A stretch of DNA of 63,001 nucleotides from an uncultured Collinsella sp. GTDB lineage: Bacteria > Actinomycetota > Coriobacteriia > Coriobacteriales > Coriobacteriaceae. The notes beneath the pieces were generated by a model. The model was not told where the DNA came from, ran no database searches, and saw nothing but the letters and a program-made list of their open reading frames with translations. Location: positions 1 to 63,001 of the forward strand of contig URMZ01000008.1 in NCBI GenBank assembly GCA_900549025.1, in the 5' to 3' direction. Shown piece by piece: positions 34,228-42,929 of the stretch; positions within the stretch are counted from its first letter, which is position 1, and every line of letters starts with the position of its first letter. Made by a program: the position numbers and the translations under genes.

Positions 34228-34891
34228 AACATATCCCGTCTATTATCTTGAGGACGCAATGAACAACCTCGGCGACTGCTTCGACTATGCCGTGAACGAT
34301 TATGGAGCAGAAGGATCAGAAGTCGCTGAACTCTTTTGCCTGAGCGGCGTAGCCCGCGAGTTTGAGCGTGGCAACGCATGGGTAGTATCGGGAAAATCGG
34401 GCGTGGAGTTGTTTGCGCTCATTGCTGAAAGGTCTGGCTATCAATCGGGGTCGATGCCTGATCGTGCCTATCGATTTGAGAAGACGCCGGAATACTGGGC
34501 AGGCTGGATATTGGCATACCTGCAGTGGCGTCTAGGAGAGTCGTTCGAAGACCTGTTGCATGTTGTTCCCTTTGATGAGCTCTGCGGCATGTATTACCCC
34601 TGGCATGAAGCCTCGGAAGAGCGCGTGGCGCGTCTTGTTTGCGACATGGCGAAGAAAACGTCTCGCCAAACCAAACTGGCGCTAGCAAGAAAGAGGCTCA
34701 AGAAAACCCAACAAGACCTGGCATACGAATCGGGTGTGTCACTCCGCTCAATCCAAATGTACGAGCAGCGCCAGAGAAACATCAATGAAGCTTCGGTAAC
34801 AAGCGTAAGAGCCATAGCAAAAGCCCTCCACTGCAACATCGAAGATCTCCTAGAGCCAGTCTTCGAATACAAAGAAACCAGCGCCGCCTAA
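34193..34891 (+). CDS. XRE-type HTH protein, putative antitoxin/regulator of the DUF3990 gene
   Basis: 232 aa. Residues 1-150 form a conserved helical domain (YYLEDAMNNLGDCFDYAVND, later YWAGWILAYLQWRLGESFED). Residues ~165-225 are an XRE helix-turn-helix (KKTQQDLAYESGVSLRSIQM). I recall the same two-domain protein next to DUF3990 genes in gut Firmicutes. The ATG at 34193 has GGGAGG 11 bases upstream, inside the preceding gene, giving coupled translation. It probably neutralises the toxin and binds the palindrome at 33479-33525. The toxin-first order is the reverse of the commonest TA layout. Confidence 0.75.
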   Translation: MIQVLTDCGPSRTYPVYYLEDAMNNLGDCFDYAVNDYGAEGSEVAELFCLSGVAREFERGNAWVVSGKSGVELFALIAERSGYQSGSMPDRAYRFEKTPEYWAGWILAYLQWRLGESFEDLLHVVPFDELCGMYYPWHEASEERVARLVCDMAKKTSRQTKLALARKRLKKTQQDLAYESGVSLRSIQMYEQRQRNINEASVTSVRAIAKALHCNIEDLLEPVFEYKETSAA

Positions 34892-35093
34892 ACCAATATA
34901 TTGCCAAGGTTTGTATCTAGTAAGCGCTCCTTACCAGCAAGAGTCCCTACCAATAGATAGCGGCTTAAAGGGCCGAAATCGTATGAATGGCATTGCGACT
35001 TCCAAATGGGTGACTGCTGCTTGAAAAGCTATAGAAATAGGGGCCGATTTAACGGCCCCAAGCATCGCATAAATGGCATATACGTTTTATCAA
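34892..35093. other. Intergenic, AT-rich, no gene seen
   Basis: The tail of the islet. It contains a minus-strand terminator hairpin at 35039-35060 and otherwise nothing I can assign. Confidence 0.4.
35039..35060 (-). terminator. Terminator of the 34-aa peptide gene
   Basis: On the minus strand GGGGCCG-TTAAAT-CGGCCCC, followed by TATTTCTAT. It lies 34 bases past the peptide stop. Confidence 0.6.
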
Positions 35094-35198
35094 CTATTTC
35101 TTGTTTTTAACCCATTTGCAGATACGCCAAATAAGCACTCCGACGAGAATCCAAACGAGAGCGATCATAATGTCTGAGCGTGCAGGAATTGGGATCAT
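35094..35198 (-). CDS. 34-aa membrane peptide
   Basis: A very short frame encoding one hydrophobic helix (MIALVWILVGVLIW) and a basic tail ending KWVKNKK. GAGGAAG lies five bases before the ATG at 35198, and a terminator follows, so it looks like a genuine small gene. It sits just downstream of the secreted protein on the same strand. The shape is that of small membrane peptides, including type I toxins and regulatory peptides, but I cannot assign a family. Confidence 0.5.
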   Translation of the reverse strand: MIPIPARSDIMIALVWILVGVLIWRICKWVKNKK

Positions 35199-35222
35199 TG
35201 AACTTCCTCAATTGATGTGAGT

Positions 35223-35738
35223 CTAGTTTGCATAGGTGTGGAGCGTGCTGCCTTCCATGGTCGCTTGCAACACGGCGATACCGGACGTCATCCCCATCGA
35301 TTCATAGTTGAGTCGATATGTCGCCTGTTTCGAGTTCCATATAAAGGACTCGTTAGTTACCGTACAGCCGATAGTCGTATAGTTTTGTCCCCAAGCGCTG
35401 GTAATGAGCGAGTTCGCTATCTTGATCTTGAATTCGCGATAAATAAAAGGACTGTTGTAATAGATAGTCCAAGTTCCAGATGCATTGTTGTAGTAACTGT
35501 CCCATATCAGGCTGGGCTCATTGGTTTTTTTAATTCCTATAACTGCAACGGTCCCATCCTTAAGCTTGATTTGATGAGACTGCTCGGGACCTTTCGTTAA
35601 ATCAAAATCTTGGGTTGCGCCAGAAATTGCGACAGCATCGCTTTCTGCAGCATAAGCAGTCGAAGGGCTAAACGAGAAACATATCGGTAATATCAAAAGT
35701 ATCGAGAGGAAAAACGAAGCTTTGAGTGTGCGTAACAC
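35223..35738 (-). CDS. Secreted protein of unknown function
   Basis: About 171 aa. A signal peptide is clear (basic start, SFFLSILLILPICFSFS, then STAYAAES as a likely AYA cleavage site). The mature part has many Tyr, Trp, Ser and Thr and reads as a beta-rich domain with SGTWTIYYNS. I do not recognise the family. The longest frame starts at 35753, but its first codons contain GGAGGTGG, a good SD for the GTG at 35738, which I choose. AT-rich; part of the same islet as the DUF3990 pair. Confidence 0.75.
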   Translation of the reverse strand: MLRTLKASFFLSILLILPICFSFSPSTAYAAESDAVAISGATQDFDLTKGPEQSHQIKLKDGTVAVIGIKKTNEPSLIWDSYYNNASGTWTIYYNSPFIYREFKIKIANSLITSAWGQNYTTIGCTVTNESFIWNSKQATYRLNYESMGMTSGIAVLQATMEGSTLHTYAN

Positions 35739-35885
35739 TTTGACCACCTCCATACTGCGATGCCTAGTTAAATAGTAGCATAGATAAACAGTTTATTATG
35801 TAACCTAAAAAGCCCCTATCTGCCCGGCGCCCCTTCAAAGCGTGGGTCCCTGTAGACATCCTCAGCAAGGTAAACGCAGGAATGG

Positions 35886-35925
35886 TCGGGGTGTTCCCCT
35901 CAAAATTATTCCGCAGCGCGAAGGC
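35886..35925 (-). repeat. Solo right half of family E (S2)
   Basis: On the minus strand GCCTTCGCGCTGCGGAATAA then TTTTG, continuing GAGGGGAACACCCCGAC. It matches S1 over 25 bases with one difference. No partner arm is found. The gap 35739-36135 holds S2 and E3 only. Confidence 0.5.
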
Positions 35926-35995
35926 CTCTCGTCCGTGGCTCCGTTGGAGTACAAGATTAAATCAGCGAATGCGATTATCCTGTCGAGGCTGCGCA

Positions 35996-36112
35996 GGTCC
36001 CCTTGGGGCTTCCCCTGAAAACAATCCGCAGATCGAATTGCCCCGTCGCGCGAAGCGCACGACGGGGCAATTCATGATCGAGGACGTTTTCAGGGGAAGC
36101 CCCAAGGGGACC
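35996..36112 (-). repeat. Family E nested hairpin, copy E3
   Basis: Outer arms GGTCCCCTTGGGGCTTCCCC and complement (27 bp). Inner stem AATTGCCCCGTCG / CGACGGGGCAATT. On the minus strand the signatures are CGTCCTCGATCATG and CTGCGG. It starts 24 bases after the thrB stop, co-oriented with thrB. Confidence 0.75.
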
Positions 36113-36135
36113 GGTGAGAGCAATGAGGCAGGGCG

Positions 36136-37017
36136 CTACAGGTACTCGATTTGAGCGCCCTCGGTGTCGCACGTCAGAATATGCGTGTCACACTTGGGGA
36201 ACTGCTCACGCAGCTTGACCTGCAGGAACTTTGCCACGATGGTGTCGTCAGTCACGGCCATGAGGGTCGAGCCGGAGCCGCTGATCCAGATGGTCTTTGC
36301 GCCTCCGTTAAGGCAGGTGTCGCGCACGGCGTTGTAATCGGGGATGAGGCGGCGGCGATAGGGTTCCTGGATGCGGTCGTCGTTGGCGGCGGCAATCAGG
36401 TCGAGGCCGCCGGTCTCCAGGCCGCGCGTCATGCCGGCGATGCGGCCCATTTGCCATACGGCGGTGGAGAGTGGAATCTCCTGCGGCACAACCTTGCGCG
36501 CCTCGCTCGTATGCACCTCGTAGGGTGGAATTACGGTAATAAAACGCAAGCGATCGCTCACCTCGTAGCGCAGGCACTGGGGGAGCGAATCGGTCGGCGT
36601 AAAGGAGCAGACGGCGCCGCCCAGGATGGCGGGGGCGACGTTATCGGGATGGCCCTCGACCTCGGTGGCAATGCGGACGAGCTCGGCACGGTCGACGGTG
36701 TGGCCCGTCAGCGCGGCGGCCGCCATAATGCCGGCGACGACGCAAGTGGAGCTGGAACCCAGGCCGCGGGCGACGGGCACGTCGGTCTGAATGTCGATAG
36801 CGACGGGGAAGGCCGGCTCGCCCCAGGCTGCCAGAGCATCGACAAAGCTCACGTAGACCAGGTTATTCTCGTTTTGGAATTCCTCGGGGCAGCCCGTGAT
36901 GGTGAGCTTGTCGGCACGTTCGAAGGTAAAGTGCGAGTAGAGGCTGACGGCCATGCCGAGGGTGTCGTAGCCGATGCCTAGGTTGGCGCTGGTTGCTGGG
37001 ACGGTGATTTTGATCAT
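36136..37017 (-). CDS. thrB: Homoserine kinase
   Basis: 293-aa GHMP kinase that phosphorylates homoserine for threonine synthesis. Motifs: VPATSANLGIGYDTLGMA at the N-terminus, the ATP loop ARGLGSSSTCVVAG, and the C-terminal WISGSGSTLMAVTD. The ATG at 37017 has AGGAGG eight bases upstream; the longer frame to 37089 runs through element E4. It follows thrC on the same strand, but a terminator and E4 lie between them, so it may have its own promoter. Confidence 0.95.
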   Translation of the reverse strand: MIKITVPATSANLGIGYDTLGMAVSLYSHFTFERADKLTITGCPEEFQNENNLVYVSFVDALAAWGEPAFPVAIDIQTDVPVARGLGSSSTCVVAGIMAAAALTGHTVDRAELVRIATEVEGHPDNVAPAILGGAVCSFTPTDSLPQCLRYEVSDRLRFITVIPPYEVHTSEARKVVPQEIPLSTAVWQMGRIAGMTRGLETGGLDLIAAANDDRIQEPYRRRLIPDYNAVRDTCLNGGAKTIWISGSGSTLMAVTDDTIVAKFLQVKLREQFPKCDTHILTCDTEGAQIEYL

Positions 37018-37031
37018 GTGGGTCCTCCTGG

Positions 37032-37143
37032 GCGGGTCTGGCCGTTTAGTTCGCTGCTCGGGCAGTCCTGGCTCGCTCGGAAAGCACATTAAGTGCTTTC
37101 CGGCTCGTGCGGAACTCGCGACGAACTAAACGGCCAGACCCGC
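37032..37143 (+). repeat. Nested palindrome E4 in the thrC-thrB gap
   Basis: Perfect 22-bp outer arms beginning GCGGGTCTGGCCGTTTAGTT. Inner stem GGAAAGCAC / GTGCTTTCC. Between them AGTCCTGG on the left and TGCGGAAC on the right resemble the E signatures, but in plus orientation, opposite to the genes. It ends close to the thrB SD, so folding could affect thrB translation. Confidence 0.6.
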
Positions 37144-37170
37144 TCGCATGCTCGTCATCATCCCGAAAGC

Positions 37171-37206
37171 TAAATAAAAAGAAGGTGCGCCGGCTTTCGC
37201 CGGCGC
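37171..37206 (-). terminator. Terminator of thrC
   Basis: On the minus strand GCGCCGGC-GAAA-GCCGGCGC, followed by ACCTTCTTTTTATTT. Confidence 0.8.
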
Positions 37207-37218
37207 TTAATAAGGGAT

Positions 37219-38736
37219 CTAGTTGGTGCTCATTCGTTTTGCTGCAGACTCGACGTAGCTTGCCATCTCATCGACGTCGCAGACGTCTTCGAAGCGGACG
37301 GGCTTGGACTCGAGTTCGGCGAGCTGGGTCGGGGCGACCGTGTTGGTGGCCTGCTCGAGCACACGCATAGCCTCAAAATCATCTTCGGGAACGTCGAGGC
37401 CCAGGGCGTCGCAGCAGGCGCGCGGGAACTTGTAGGGGCTGGCGGTCGAAAGCAGCACGCGGGCTTTGGCACCCTCGGCGGGAACGACCTGCTCAAAGAC
37501 GTGATAGCCGCAGGCGGTGTGCGGGTCGATCACGTAGCCGTTCGCATCCCAGCAACTCTTGATGGCAGCGCGGACCTCGTCCTCGCTGGCCCAACCGCAG
37601 CCAAAGACGCTCTGAATCTTTGCCAGCAGGTCGGCGGGAACCTCGTAGCGACCAGTCTGTGCCAGCTGCTCCATAAGGCCGGCAACGAGTTCGCAGTCGC
37701 CATCGGACAGGAAGTAGAGCATGCGCTCGAGGTTGGAGCTGATGAGGATGTCCATCGACGGCGAGATGGTCGTGAAGAACGGGCGGTTACGGTCGTAAAC
37801 GCCGGTGGTCAGGAAGTCGGCAAGCACGTTGTTCTTGTCGCTCGCCACGACGAGCTTGGCGACGGGCAGACCCATGCGCTTGGCGTAGTAGCCGGCCAAG
37901 ATATCGCCAAAGTTGCCGGTCGGTACGCAGAACTCCACGGCGTCGCCGGCCTTGATGGCGCCGGCGCGCAGCAGCTGCGCATAGGCGGCAAAGTAGTAGA
38001 CGACCTGCGGTACCAGGCGGCCGACGTTGATGGAGTTGGCGCTCGAAAGCACCGTGCCGGCGGCCTCCAGACGCTCGGCAAGCTCCTTATCGGCAAAGAT
38101 GCGCTTGACGGCGCTCTGGGCGTCGTCAAAGTTGCCGCGGATGCCGCAGACGGCGACGTTGTCGCCCTCCTGCGTGGACATCTGCAGGTTCTGGACGCGG
38201 CTGACCTTGCCCTCGGGATAAAAGACGGTGATGCCCGTGCCCGGAGCGTCGGCAAAACCGGCGAGCGCAGCCTTGCCCGTGTCGCCCGACGTGGCGGTGA
38301 CGATCATGATGCGCTCGGCGCCGCCGTCCCTGGCGGAAGTGCGGGCCATCAGACGGGGGAGCATCTGCAGGGCGACGTCCTTGAAGGCGCTTGTGGGGCC
38401 GCCAAAGAGCTCCATCACATAGGTCTGAGGGGCGTCAGCGCCCGGTGCAGCGTCGAGTTTGACGAGCGGCGTGACCTCTTCACTCGCGAACGTGCCGCGG
38501 TATGCCTCGTCGACACACGCCGAAATTTCTTCGGCCGTGTAATCATTCAGTAACATTCCCAACACATCTTGAGCGATTTCAAAGTACGATTTATCTGCAA
38601 GCGAGCTGATATCGACCTGCTGGGTGCCGAGCTCGTCCGAGACAAACAAACCCCCGTCGGGAGCGATGCCGGTACGGATTGCCACCTTACTTGAGCACGA
38701 TAAAGTGCGCCCTCGTGTACTATGATAAGTTCCCAT
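37219..38736 (-). CDS. thrC: Threonine synthase
   Basis: 505-aa PLP enzyme converting O-phosphohomoserine to threonine. The N-terminal YHSTRG and GLFVSDEL, the PLP lysine in GGPTSAFKDVALQ, and TATSGDTGKAAL, VPTGNFGDILAGYYAKRMG are all as expected for the long bacterial ThrC. The ATG at 38736 is preceded by GAGGAG. Divergent from lysC across about 100 bp, so the threonine branch and the first pathway step are arranged back to back. Confidence 0.95.
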   Translation of the reverse strand: MGTYHSTRGRTLSCSSKVAIRTGIAPDGGLFVSDELGTQQVDISSLADKSYFEIAQDVLGMLLNDYTAEEISACVDEAYRGTFASEEVTPLVKLDAAPGADAPQTYVMELFGGPTSAFKDVALQMLPRLMARTSARDGGAERIMIVTATSGDTGKAALAGFADAPGTGITVFYPEGKVSRVQNLQMSTQEGDNVAVCGIRGNFDDAQSAVKRIFADKELAERLEAAGTVLSSANSINVGRLVPQVVYYFAAYAQLLRAGAIKAGDAVEFCVPTGNFGDILAGYYAKRMGLPVAKLVVASDKNNVLADFLTTGVYDRNRPFFTTISPSMDILISSNLERMLYFLSDGDCELVAGLMEQLAQTGRYEVPADLLAKIQSVFGCGWASEDEVRAAIKSCWDANGYVIDPHTACGYHVFEQVVPAEGAKARVLLSTASPYKFPRACCDALGLDVPEDDFEAMRVLEQATNTVAPTQLAELESKPVRFEDVCDVDEMASYVESAAKRMSTN

Positions 38737-38840
38737 ATAACACTGCTCCTCGGATGCCTTGGTCCCAATCGGTGAAACCATGGTATCAGAGCGCGCAAAA
38801 TAGGTTCGCAGAGGCTTTTTAGAAAGGTAACCTCCAGCCC

Positions 38841-40229
38841 ATGATTAAGATTGCCAAGTTTGGCGGCTCGTCGGTCGCCGACGCCGAACACTTCAAAAAG
38901 ATCAAGGCCATCGTCGACGCCGACCCTGCCCGCCGTTTTGTGGTGGTTTCCGCCTGCGGGCGCCGCTTTAAGGGCGACACCAAGGTGACCGACCTGCTCT
39001 ACCTGGTTAACGCGCACGTTAAGTATCACGTGTCGTGCGAGGAGCTACTCGAGGACATTGGCCAGCGCTATTTTGATATCGCTGACGAGCTGGAGCTCAC
39101 CTATCCCATCCGCGAGGAGTTTGCGGCCTTTGCCGAGCGCGCCCGCTCAGGCGGCTACTCCACCGAGGAGCTTGTGAGCCGCGGCGAGTATTTCACCGCT
39201 CGCCTGATGGCCGAGTACCTGGGCCTGCCGTTCCTGGACGCCGCGACGGTTGTGGCGTTCCATCACGACGGTACGCTCAGCATGAATCGTACCTCCGAGC
39301 TGGTGCAGGAGTACGGTCAGCAGGGCGGCTTTGTTATGCCCGGTTTCTACGGCGCGACGCGTGAGGGCCAGATCAAGCTGCTCGACCGTGGCGGCGGCGA
39401 TATCTCGGGCTCGATCTTGGCTAAGTGCCTGGGTGCCGACCTGTACGAGAACTGGACCGACGTCTCGGGCTTCTATTCTGCCGATCCGCGTATTGTTCCC
39501 GAGGCTCAGCCCATTGCGCGCGTTACCTACGAGGAGCTGCGCGAGCTTTCGTACATGGGTGCAAGCGTCCTGCACGAGGAGGCCGTGTTCCCCGTGCGCG
39601 AGGCGGGTATTCCGCTGGTCATCAAGAACACCAATGCGCCGCAGGACCCCGGTACCATCATTAGCGAGACGGCTGACGAGGGCGAGGCAGAGCCCATCAT
39701 TACCGGCGTGACCGGCAAGCGCGGTTTTGTCGCCATCAACGTCGCCCGCGACCGCACCAAGCCCCGTGTCGGCTTTATGCGCCGCGCGCTTTCGGTGTTC
39801 GAGCGCTATGACGTTTCCGTCGAGCACATGCCCACCGGTGTCGACCGCTTTGGCGCCGTGGTGCAGGAGCAGGACGTTCACGATTCGCTGTACTCGCTCG
39901 TGGGCGACATTCAGCAGGAGGTCGAGCCGCTCGAGATCGAGGTTGTCGAGGGCTTGGCGCTCATTGCGACCGTTGGCCGTAACCTGCGCGGTCGCGCGGG
40001 CATCTCGGGCCATCTGTTTGGCATGCTTGGCCAGGCCGGCGTGAGCGTGCGCATGATTTCGCAGAGCTGCGACGAGATCAACATCATCATCGGTGTGGAG
40101 GAGAAGGACTTTGATCTGGCGATTCAGACCATTTACCGTGCCTTTTCCGACGAAAACGGCATTGTGAAGGTTTCCGACCTGGAGGCTCCCGCGCCGGTCG
40201 ATCCCGCTCTGGCCGCGCTCCGTAAGTAG
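38841..40229 (+). CDS. Aspartate kinase
   Basis: 462 aa. Phosphorylates aspartate, the entry to lysine, threonine and methionine. KFGGSSVAD at the N-terminus binds ATP, and DRGGGDISGSILAKCLGADL and ENWTDVSGFYSADPR complete the kinase domain. Two ACT-type regulatory repeats follow (about residues 300-440), so feedback by lysine or threonine is likely. GAAAGGTAACC lies upstream of the ATG. Monofunctional: no homoserine dehydrogenase domain. Asd follows on the same strand after a terminator. Confidence 0.95.
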   Translation: MIKIAKFGGSSVADAEHFKKIKAIVDADPARRFVVVSACGRRFKGDTKVTDLLYLVNAHVKYHVSCEELLEDIGQRYFDIADELELTYPIREEFAAFAERARSGGYSTEELVSRGEYFTARLMAEYLGLPFLDAATVVAFHHDGTLSMNRTSELVQEYGQQGGFVMPGFYGATREGQIKLLDRGGGDISGSILAKCLGADLYENWTDVSGFYSADPRIVPEAQPIARVTYEELRELSYMGASVLHEEAVFPVREAGIPLVIKNTNAPQDPGTIISETADEGEAEPIITGVTGKRGFVAINVARDRTKPRVGFMRRALSVFERYDVSVEHMPTGVDRFGAVVQEQDVHDSLYSLVGDIQQEVEPLEIEVVEGLALIATVGRNLRGRAGISGHLFGMLGQAGVSVRMISQSCDEINIIIGVEEKDFDLAIQTIYRAFSDENGIVKVSDLEAPAPVDPALAALRK

Positions 40230-40302
40230 CTGTCATCCCGGTGATTTTTTGGGACGTGTCTCATAAATCTACGGCGGGGCGTTTCGTTTCGGTTTCGTTT
40301 CG

Positions 40303-40333
40303 ACGGGGCGGGTTTCGTGCCCGCCCCGTTCTT
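40303..40333 (+). terminator. Terminator after aspartate kinase
   Basis: ACGGGGCGGG pairs with CCCGCCCCGT, followed by TCTTG. Confidence 0.7.
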
Positions 40334-40403
40334 GTATACACTGGCAACAATAATTGGCCTGCTCAGCGTGTGGGCAAAAGCCACAGCCTTTAAAGGGGGA
40401 AGC

Positions 40404-41429
40404 ATGAAACAGTACACGGTTGCTATTTTGGGCGCGACGGGAGCCGTGGGCACCCAGATGCTCGAGTGCCTCAACGAGCAGGAGTTCCCGGTCGGCAAGC
40501 TCAAGCTGTTGGCAAGTGCACGCTCCGCGGGCAAAACCGTTGAGTTCCGCGGCGAGCAGATCGTGATTGAGGAAGCTTGCCCCGAGGCCTTTGAGGGCTG
40601 CGACATTGTGCTCGGAGCCGCCGGCGACGATATCGCGAAGGAACTGCTGCCCGAGGCCGTCAAGCGCGGCGCCGTCGTGGTCGACAACAGCCATGCCTTC
40701 CGTATGGATCCCGAGGTGCCGCTGGTCGTGCCCGAGATCAATGCCGACGATATCAAGTGGCATCACGGCCTTATCGCCAACCCCAACTGCGCGACCATTA
40801 TCGGTCTGGTTCCCACGTGGCCGCTGCACCAGCTCGCCGGCGTGAAGCGCATGATCGTCTCGACGTATCAGGCGGCTTCGGGTGCCGGCGCTCCCGGCAT
40901 GGCCGAGCTCGAGGCTCAGCTGGCCGCCCTGGGCCGTGGCGAGGAGATTCCCGAGCCGCGCGCGTTTGCCGCCCAGCTGGCGAGCAACCTGATTCCCCAG
41001 ATTGGCGGCGTCAAGGAGGAAGGCTTTACCTCCGAGGAGATGAAGCTGCAAAACGAGGGCCGCAAGATTATGCACCTGCCCGAGCTGCGCGTGAACTGCA
41101 CCTGCGTGCGCGTGCCCGTGCTGCGTTCGCACTCCGAGAGCATTACGCTCGAGTTTGAGCGCGATATCACGGTGGAAGAGGCCCGTGCTGCGCTGGCTGC
41201 TGCTCCCGGCGTCAAGCTGGTTGACGATATGGCTGCCGAGGATGCACACGACCGCTTCCCCATGCCGATGGACACCTCCGACCAGGACTTGATTTGGGTC
41301 GGCCGCGTGCGTCGCGACATCTCGAACCCCGAGGCCGCGCGCGGCATCACCTTCTGGTGCTGCGGCGACCAAATCCGTAAGGGCGCGGCAACCAACGCCG
41401 TCCAGATCGCTAAGCTGCTCTGCGAGTAG
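40404..41429 (+). CDS. asd: Aspartate-semialdehyde dehydrogenase
   Basis: 341 aa. Reduces aspartyl phosphate to aspartate semialdehyde with NADPH. The N-terminal AILGATGAVGTQML is the nucleotide-binding loop; the active-site cysteine is in NPNCATIIGL; QAASGAGAPGM and the VRVPVLRSHSE motif are present. The ATG at 40404 has GGGGGAAG upstream; the longer frame from 40317 covers the lysC terminator. Followed by element E5. Confidence 0.95.
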   Translation: MKQYTVAILGATGAVGTQMLECLNEQEFPVGKLKLLASARSAGKTVEFRGEQIVIEEACPEAFEGCDIVLGAAGDDIAKELLPEAVKRGAVVVDNSHAFRMDPEVPLVVPEINADDIKWHHGLIANPNCATIIGLVPTWPLHQLAGVKRMIVSTYQAASGAGAPGMAELEAQLAALGRGEEIPEPRAFAAQLASNLIPQIGGVKEEGFTSEEMKLQNEGRKIMHLPELRVNCTCVRVPVLRSHSESITLEFERDITVEEARAALAAAPGVKLVDDMAAEDAHDRFPMPMDTSDQDLIWVGRVRRDISNPEAARGITFWCCGDQIRKGAATNAVQIAKLLCE

Positions 41430-41443
41430 CGGTTGACCTGTCC

Positions 41444-41573
41444 GGCGGGGGCCGGGCTTAGTTTTCAGAACGTCCTCGACCATGTGTGGCGCCTTGTCCT
41501 GCTCCTTCGGAGCCGCGGACAAGGCGCCACACTGGTCTGCGGAGTGTTCTGAAAACTAAGCCCGGCCCCCGCC
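41444..41573 (+). repeat. Family E nested hairpin, copy E5
   Basis: Outer arms GGCGGGGGCCGGGCTTAGTT and complement (28 bp). Inner stem GTGTGGCGCCTTGTCC / GGACAAGGCGCCACAC. Signatures CGTCCTCGACCATG and TCTGCGG. It begins 14 bases after asd, co-oriented. Confidence 0.75.
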
Positions 41574-41785
41574 TGCGGTGACGCTGTTACGAGCGGCCTG
41601 CGATGGGGGCGTTGTTGGTTGGGGCCGCTGGGCTGATGGGAGCACGTGGCTGTTGCGGGCCCTGGTCCCGGCGGCGGCCTCGGCGCTTTGCGCCTGCCGC
41701 CTTGGGGGACTGTGGGGCGCGGCCGGCAGCTGCGGCGCGTTCGCGCCTACTGCCTGAGGTGACTTTGGGGTTGGGTGAATCGGGG
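41574..41785. other. GC-rich gap with two hairpins
   Basis: No gene. Two compact GC-rich hairpins: 41670-41702 (GGCGGC / GCCGCC with GGCGC / GCGCC inside) and 41725-41754 (GGCAG / CTGCC with GGCGCG / CGCGCC). Together with E5 and N1 the whole 41430-42122 gap is structured sequence. Confidence 0.45.
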
Positions 41786-41957
41786 TCTAATACTTTCCCG
41801 TGAAGTGAACGACCTTATTTGGACCCCCGAAGCATTGGCATATTTTGACCGCTATTTCCTGCGGTTTTGCAGCGTGAATCCTGCGGTTTTTTGGGCTAAA
41901 GGTGTGGATGCTTCGGGGCTTCGTTTTTACTCGTTCACTTCTCGGGAAAGTATTAGA
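41786..41957. repeat. Family N/D nested palindrome, copy N1
   Basis: Outer arms TCTAATACTTTCCCG and GAAGTGAACGA pair with their complements at 41931-41957. An inner stem is CCCCGAAGCAT / ATGCTTCGGGG. The centre contains CCTGCGGTTTT twice, the complement of the AAAACCGCAGG motif of D1. Confidence 0.6.
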
Positions 41958-42122
41958 GCTCAGCTGATAGAGGTACCGCTCTGGCGTCGAAGCCCTGCGT
42001 CTTCTTCGCTTGATTGGGGAAAACAGCCTCGCTTAAGCAATTGCGAGCCCGCCCAGACGTATCTGCGGGGTTGTCTGCACAATTCGCGGTATTATGTTGC
42101 GGAGTTTTGAAGGGAGCCGCTG

Positions 42123-42701
42123 GTGGTCACGACGACGTTTGCTTCGCCTTTGGGCGAAATCCTGCTTGCCGCTGATGGCCGCGGTTTGACGGGGCTTTGG
42201 TTTGAGGGGCAGGAGCACTTTGGCTCCACGCTTCTCAAAGAAGATCCCGAACATGTTGAAGGCGCCGATGCGGTTTCCGGTACTGGTGGCATGTCGTCGG
42301 TGAGTCCGGCAAATGGTGTGGCGTCTTCGGTGCTTGAGCGTTCCTGGGCTTGGTTGAATGCTTATTTTGCGGGGCAGGAGCCTCGGTTTACGCCGCCGTT
42401 GCATATGATTGGTACGGCGTTTCAGCGCGAGGTTTGGTTTGAGCTGCTTTCAATCCCGCGTGGCGAGGTCGCTACGTATGGTGAGATCGCCCAGCGTGTT
42501 GCGGCTCGACATCGTGTACCGGGAAACGAAGCACCCGTTGTGTCTCCCCGTGCCGTGGGGGCTGCGGTCGCCCGCAATCCCATTTCGATTATCGTGCCGT
42601 GCCATCGCGTGGTGGCGGCCGACGGATCGCTCAACGGATATGCCGGCGGCCTCGACCGCAAGGAGTGGCTGCTTCGGCTTGAGGGCGCGTACGAGGAGTA
42701 A
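42123..42701 (+). CDS. ogt: Methylated-DNA--protein-cysteine methyltransferase
   Basis: 192 aa. Repairs O6-methylguanine by transferring the methyl group to its own cysteine. The active site is IIVPCHRVVAADGSLNGYAGG, with the helix-turn-helix region TYGEIAQRVA upstream of it. The N-terminal half has a longer, Ser/Gly-rich insertion (about residues 45-70). The start is GTG with GGGAG six bases upstream. It stands alone. Confidence 0.93.
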   Translation: MVTTTFASPLGEILLAADGRGLTGLWFEGQEHFGSTLLKEDPEHVEGADAVSGTGGMSSVSPANGVASSVLERSWAWLNAYFAGQEPRFTPPLHMIGTAFQREVWFELLSIPRGEVATYGEIAQRVAARHRVPGNEAPVVSPRAVGAAVARNPISIIVPCHRVVAADGSLNGYAGGLDRKEWLLRLEGAYEE

Positions 42702-42929
42702 CGCTCGAACACTTTGCATAGCCAAGACGCCGTGAAAGAACGAGTCGCCGTCTTTTCGCGACCGGCATGCGTCCAAGCGCTCGACATCTGAGCCTTAAGT
42801 TTGGTTAAGCCATATCCTGCGTATTTGAAAACGCGCAGGTTGAGCAGCTAAGGCTGCACTAAGGCAGCTTTCGGTGCGCTATCATCGGCAGTATCGAAAC
42901 CTGTATAGCCGTGCGCTAAAGGAACAACT

